Assembly (NCBI GenBank): GCA_003864495.1
Contig: ML133387.1
Span: forward strand, 2,107,905-2,171,904
Direction: 5' to 3'
Length of the DNA: 64,000 bases
From: Nemopilema nomurai
Lineage: Eukaryota; Cnidaria; Scyphozoa; Rhizostomeae; Rhizostomatidae
Under the pieces are notes generated by a model. It made no database searches and had not been told where the DNA came from. It was given only the letters and a program-made list of their open reading frames with translations. Both the position numbers and the translations under genes were made by a program. The first letter of the stretch is position 1, and every line of letters begins with the position of its first letter. Shown piece after piece: positions 61,801 to 64,000 of the stretch.

Positions 61801-62200
61801 AAAGCAGTGGTCCTTAATTATCATTATCATATACAGTTGAGTGGCCACGGAGGAAAAGCAACTACTAAACCCTCCTGTTCCAATCAAATTAAAATCCGCG
61901 TGAAAATCCATTAAAAACAGTAGTTGTTTCCCCTAAATAGTATGTTTGATATCACATTAGTCTCTCAAAAATTCTCGCATTTATAATAAGACTGCATTGC
62001 AACGTATGCAGATAGGCTATTAACCTCGAGTCTCACTTCTGATTCAGAAGTCTTTCCAAAGAATCTTTTCTGTTTGCAGAGAAATTGACCGCATTATTAA
62101 CACATATAGATCTATTTACATTGACTCGAAGCCATGGTATTAAGGAAAAACAAGCTCACCTCACGATAAATAAGACGAGATGTAGCCTTCGTTGTTCCAT
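58806..62200 (-). CDS. Secreted PAN / Cys-rich / fibrinogen-like (intelectin-type) lectin
   Basis: Minus-strand exons 62160-62200, 61408-61705, 61133-61262, 59983-60131 and 58806-59321 join in phases 2, 0, 1 and 0 and give 377 residues. The start MEQRRLHLVLFIVSLLFVSI is a clear signal peptide. A PAN/Apple-like domain follows (LPLEECKNHCVF, NCELNSET, GWTYYAT), then a Cys-rich module (VCQREDPCG, CVDDCRCPGYRCVDC). The C-terminal domain is fibrinogen-like: SGVYHLPG, GGWTLAMKTDGSK, a Trp in SSYWTNK, VCIGMK, and the terminal QAFIFIQ. It resembles the intelectin branch of fibrinogen-related lectins. It likely acts outside the cell in recognition of glycans. Exons 2 and 3 are homologous to those of the gene at 49252-53899; about two thirds of the PAN residues are identical by my count. 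Confidence 0.92.
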
Positions 62201-63299
62201 ACCTCTCTGTTGTTGGAAATGAGCCTTGTGATATTGCAATGGCAATGTGCGTCTTGGGGCACTTTTACCACAAAGATGTGCTCTGTTGAGTTGCTAGTCA
62301 TTTGTGTTTCCATGCGAAGTCTATGATGAACCTGCAGAAAGTACTGTGTAATGAATTATTAAGACATTCCCTGGCACTTCACATAATCACGATGGGCTCG
62401 TTTCAGTGCAATGTACGCCCTGCCATCGCGCACTTGCGTCATACTAGGCTTGGCAATACTGTATTGACTGGTGCTTTAATTCTTCCCGATCGGCAATTGC
62501 GGCTCAACAAACAATGCCCATCAAGGCTGAAAGGCAAATCTAGAGCACGAAAAGTTAGTAACATGTTCCAAAGGTAATGTGTTAAGTTTCTGTTAAATTT
62601 GGAGATCGTGTCAAGTCGATAATCTCCTTGAATTGTGACGCCGAGATTTTCCTAGAATGATGATAGAGTTCTTGGTGTTATTATTCTTCAGAGTTGATAA
62701 ACGTGCGTATAAACAACAGACTGAAGATTGCATTCATCGATAATTGGGCGATGAAAGGGGGCAATTTAATGACCTGAATTTCATTTAGGAGTTTATCTAC
62801 ATAATGAGAATACATATTTAATCAAAAGACGATTGGAAATCTTACTACACGCACTTTACCTGCTTCTAAGAAGAGAAGATTGACTCATTAGATGGAGTCA
62901 CTGACGCCACGAAGACACGTGATGTGAACTTACATAATCTTCAGAACTTATTTGAGAAACATTACGTATGCGGTTGTGATTGGAACTCATGGCATGATTA
63001 ATGTGCGTAGAACTTTCTGGGATGTTCCACTGTAATCACAATAGGTATTTTTGTAATATACCGTAGTGATATGTTGTTGTATAAATAATGTCGCGTGCCC
63101 GTAGAAGCGGGATTTTCTTTGTGAGAGTTTGAAGGAAGTGTTGTTATGAGCTGAGTGATAAATTCGGTGTGGTAGAATCAAAAGGACTCTCTCTTTCTTC
63201 GTGGACTGCTAGTGTAGTCGTTTGCATTCGAAGCAAAATCGAGTTCACGACACTTTCGTTCTGTCTGAGGTTCCCCTCAAGGTTTCACAGTGATTTTTG
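62201..63299. other. 5' flank of the fibrinogen-like lectin gene, no other gene recognised
   Basis: The region should carry the promoter of the minus-strand gene. No TATA box is evident just before the start. The plus-strand frame 62302-62577 has no family resemblance. Confidence 0.35.
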
Positions 63300-63610
63300 C
63301 CAAAGGATTTTGCTTATGGTTCTGTCTAAGTTGTATGTCATAGGTTTTCTGTGATTTTTGCCAATGGTTTTTGCCTATTGTTCTGTCTGACGTTCCTGTC
63401 ATGGGTTTTCTGTAATTTTTGCCAATGGTTTCTGCCTATTGTTCTGTCTGACGTTCCTGTCATGGTTTTTCTGTGATTTTTGCCAATGGTTTCTGCCTAT
63501 TGTTCTGTCTGACGTTCCTGTCATGGTTTTTCTGTGATTTTTGCCTATTGTTCTGTCTGACGTTCCTGTCATGGGTTTTCTGTAGTTTTTGCCAATGCTT
63601 TTTACCTGCT
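63300..63610. repeat. 61-bp tandem repeat, about five copies
   Basis: Units of 61 bases of the form TTTTCTGTGATTTTTGCCAA, then TGGTTTCTGCCTATTGTTC and TGTCTGACGTTCCTGTCATG. Full units begin near 63345, 63406, 63467 and 63528. The last lacks an internal piece of about 18 bases and the outer ones are degraded. The overlapping open frames on both strands are products of the repeat. Confidence 0.9.
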
Positions 63611-63888
63611 GATTCGACCGCCCTGTTCGCTTCGTTGTTTATTTTCAAAACTTCCTAGGATCTACGAAGGTACTTTTGCTGTGAATCTTCCTTGTGATTT
63701 TCATGATATCTAATATTATTCACCAAAAAGTTTTTGAATCTTTTACTGATAGTGAAGAGTTTTCTATCATTTTCCAGCGCTAGAGAAAAATTTCATAGCT
63801 CAAGACACTTCAATAGAGCTGCAGGAGATTTCCGCGTTTCTTGAACCATTTGATACCGACTGCAATGAAAAGTGATACACTCCTATTT

Positions 63889-64000
63889 AATGAACATCAT
63901 GGGACGCTACCCCAGGGAAACGTAGACCTTGCCTAAACATCATGGGACGCTACCCCAGGGAAACGTAGACCTTGCCTAAACATCAAGGGACGCTACCCCA
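63889..64000. repeat. 43-bp tandem repeat running off the window end
   Basis: Units of 43 bases begin CATCATGGGACGCTACCCCA and continue GGGAAACGTAGACCTTGCC. Two copies are complete and identical as far as seen. The third, with one change (CATCAAGGG), is cut by the end of the window, so the array length is unknown. Confidence 0.92.

Overview
The window looks like nuclear DNA from a cnidarian, most likely an anthozoan (coral or sea anemone). It is AT-rich, its genes are split by many short GT-AG introns, and it carries diverse DNA transposons, a tRNA-headed SINE-like repeat and minisatellites. It also has secreted PAN plus lectin-domain genes of a type common in anthozoans. The clade is inferred from gene content; no species marker is visible.

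Five genes can be assembled exon by exon with consistent splice phases. (1) NDUFAF2 (+, 3874-6775) is a complex I assembly factor. (2) A chromatin reader (+, 17799-25441) has a SAMD1-like winged helix, tandem PHD fingers of KAT6 type and a C-terminal SAM domain, with no acetyltransferase domain. (3) A TUT4/TUT7-type terminal uridylyltransferase (+, about 28613-46128, at least 20 exons) has a decayed N-terminal and an intact C-terminal nucleotidyltransferase, each followed by a CCHC knuckle. (4, 5) Two minus-strand secreted paralogs (49252-53899 and 58806-62200) share signal, PAN and Cys-rich exons. They end in different lectin-type domains: fucolectin/F5-8C-like in one and fibrinogen/intelectin-like in the other.

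The long intergenic stretches hold transposons and repeats. A 1.46-kb hAT relic (13427-14887) has terminal repeats and an 8-bp target duplication. A 1.1-kb Harbinger fold-back (56707-57810) has 354-bp arms and TAA duplications. There are three MITE-like hairpins, a SINE-like element and several tandem arrays. Between 41.2 and 47.1 kb, around the 3' half of the uridylyltransferase gene, lie three arrays whose units are multiples of three bases. They create long artificial open frames: a 49-copy 15-bp array, an 18-bp/297-bp Gly-Arg array and a second 15-bp array of about 54 copies.

The genes do not form a pathway. The clearest functional pairing is the two lectin paralogs, which look like a tandem duplication followed by exchange of the carbohydrate-recognition exon at a conserved phase-1 intron. 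All exon models are read by eye, and the uncertain exons are flagged.
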